From the NCBI RefSeq assembly GCF_000612585.1, contig NZ_JFCA01000002.1:155627-219626 (forward strand): a stretch of 64,000 bases of DNA, in the 5' to 3' direction. Below are positions 63,085-64,000 of this stretch, in pieces (the stretch's first letter is position 1; each line of letters starts with the position of its first letter). The notes beneath the pieces were generated by a model. The model made no database searches, was not told the DNA's origin, and saw nothing but the letters and a program-made list of their open reading frames with translations. Position numbers and translations under genes: made by a program. The DNA comes from Pseudomonas sp. CHM02 (GTDB lineage Bacteria; Pseudomonadota; Gammaproteobacteria; Pseudomonadales; Pseudomonadaceae).

Positions 63085-63996
63085 ATGAACCTTGAGAGCA
63101 AATGGCTGGAAGACTTCAGCGCCTTGGCGGCGACCCGCAGTTTTTCCCAGGCGGCGGAGCGGCGCTTCGTCACCCAGCCGGCGTTCAGCCGACGCATCCG
63201 CAGCCTGGAGGCCGCGTTGGGCCTGACCCTGGTCAACCGCTCGCGCACGCCCGTGGAGTTGACCGCGGCGGGGCAGTTGTTCCTGGTCACCGCGCGCACG
63301 GTGGTCGAACAGCTCGGTGAAGTGCTGCGCCATTTGCATCACCTGGAAGGCGGGCAGGGCGAGGTCATGCAAGTGGCGGCGGCCCACTCCCTGGCCCTGG
63401 GCTTCTTCCCGCGCTGGATCGCGCAATTGCGCAACGAAGGCCTGAACATCGCCACCCGGCTGGTGGCTACCAACGTGGGTGATGCCGTGCATGCGCTGCG
63501 CGAAGGCGGTTGTGACCTGATGCTGGCGTTCTATGACCCTGACGCGGCGATGCAAATGGACGCGGAAATCTTCCCGTCGCTGCACCTGGGCAATACCGAA
63601 ATGCTCCCGGTGTGTGCCGCCGATGCCGACGGCAAACCGCTGTTCGACCTGGAAGGCGAGGGCAGTGTGCCGTTGCTGGCCTACAGCGCCGGTGCGTTTC
63701 TCGGTCGTTCGGTGAATTTGCTGTTGCGCCAGCGTGCGCTGCGCTTTACCACCGTGTACGAAACCGCCATGGCCGATAGCCTCAAGAGCATGGCGCTTGA
63801 GGGCTTGGGCATTGCCTGGGTGCCACAGTTGAGCGTACGCGCCGAGCTGGCGCGGGGTGAGCTGGTGGTGTGCGGCGGGCCGCAATGGCATGTGCCGCTG
63901 GAGATCCGCCTGTACCGCTGTGCACTGGTGCGCAAGGCGAATGTGCGGTTGTTGTGGCGCAAGCTGGAAGGTGGGGCCGCTGCCGAACGCGCTTGA
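63085..63996 (+). CDS. LysR-family regulator, HypT (YjiE)-like
   Basis: The 303-residue protein has a LysR HTH (ATRSFSQAAERRFVTQPAFSRR) and a substrate-binding domain with AAAHSLALGFFPRWIAQL and GLGIAWVPQLSVR. These segments resemble E. coli HypT/YjiE, the hypochlorite-responsive regulator, as I recall its sequence. The ATG at 63085 follows GGGAGG at 8 bases; 63049 adds 12 unconserved residues. Being divergent from aspA, it is a plausible aspA regulator, but the HypT likeness suggests an oxidative-stress role instead. Confidence 0.85.
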   Translation: MNLESKWLEDFSALAATRSFSQAAERRFVTQPAFSRRIRSLEAALGLTLVNRSRTPVELTAAGQLFLVTARTVVEQLGEVLRHLHHLEGGQGEVMQVAAAHSLALGFFPRWIAQLRNEGLNIATRLVATNVGDAVHALREGGCDLMLAFYDPDAAMQMDAEIFPSLHLGNTEMLPVCAADADGKPLFDLEGEGSVPLLAYSAGAFLGRSVNLLLRQRALRFTTVYETAMADSLKSMALEGLGIAWVPQLSVRAELARGELVVCGGPQWHVPLEIRLYRCALVRKANVRLLWRKLEGGAAAERA

Positions 63997-64000
63997 CTGT

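Overview
The window looks like chromosomal DNA of a Pseudomonas of the fluorescens group. The base composition is GC-rich, REP/REPIN palindromes sit between many genes, and several blocks keep the gene order remembered from P. aeruginosa PAO1: the zinc-starvation block near PA5532-PA5541, and uvrD, GGDEF/EAL, RpiR, LysR, pycAB near PA5435-PA5443. Species assignment is an inference. No tRNA, rRNA or CRISPR array was seen.

Layout. (1) About 1-5.2 kb, minus strand: a tight operon resembling E. coli ynbABCD (CDP-alcohol phosphatidyltransferase, hydrolase/methyltransferase, PAP2/dual-specificity phosphatase, CdsA-like cytidylyltransferase) with an added PlsC-like acyltransferase and a small membrane protein. 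It runs off the left edge. (2) 5.4-11.3 kb, plus: three SPFH/HflKC-like membrane proteins, one with a 14-histidine N-terminus, coupled to a P1B metal ATPase. (3) 11.4-13.3 kb: a bufferin operon, bufABC-like, with a Cys-rich secreted precursor, a DUF692/MNIO enzyme and a DUF2063 partner. (4) 13.4-16.8 kb: cyclopropane fatty acid synthase, cardiolipin synthase and a DUF3617 protein.

(5) 16.9-27.6 kb: a large zinc-starvation block. It holds paralogues that spare or scavenge zinc (dihydroorotase, gamma carbonic anhydrase, HisI, a ZnuABC-like transporter, FolE2, an amidase, DksA2, two COG0523 GTPases, DUF1826) and two perfect Zur-type palindromes in two divergent promoter regions. (6) 27.6-35.8 kb: housekeeping genes (DUF3301, pdxY, thioesterase, cation/proton antiporter, SMI1/KNR4, Tim44-like, uvrD). 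(7) 36-44.7 kb: a GGDEF/EAL protein, an RpiR regulator with an adjacent perfect palindrome, a LysR regulator divergent from the two-subunit pyruvate carboxylase pycAB.

(8) 44.7-53.9 kb, accessory: a short autotransporter-like barrel, a toxin-first HipA/HipB-like pair, two GNATs and a PaiB-like protein divergent from a MocR regulator whose linker is a 12-bp minisatellite of DnaA-box-like units, and an 812-residue protein of the Pseudomonas dermonecrotic-toxin-domain group. (9) 53.9-64 kb: polyamine-binding protein with acetylpolyamine deacetylase, an AraC regulator, asparaginase, an alanine/sodium symporter, an intact IS3-family element inserted exactly inside a REPIN arm, aspA and a HypT-like LysR regulator.

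The two most interesting areas are the SPFH/P1B-ATPase cluster lying directly upstream of the bufferin operon (a possible membrane-microdomain metal-handling system) and the envelope-lipid operon at the left edge.
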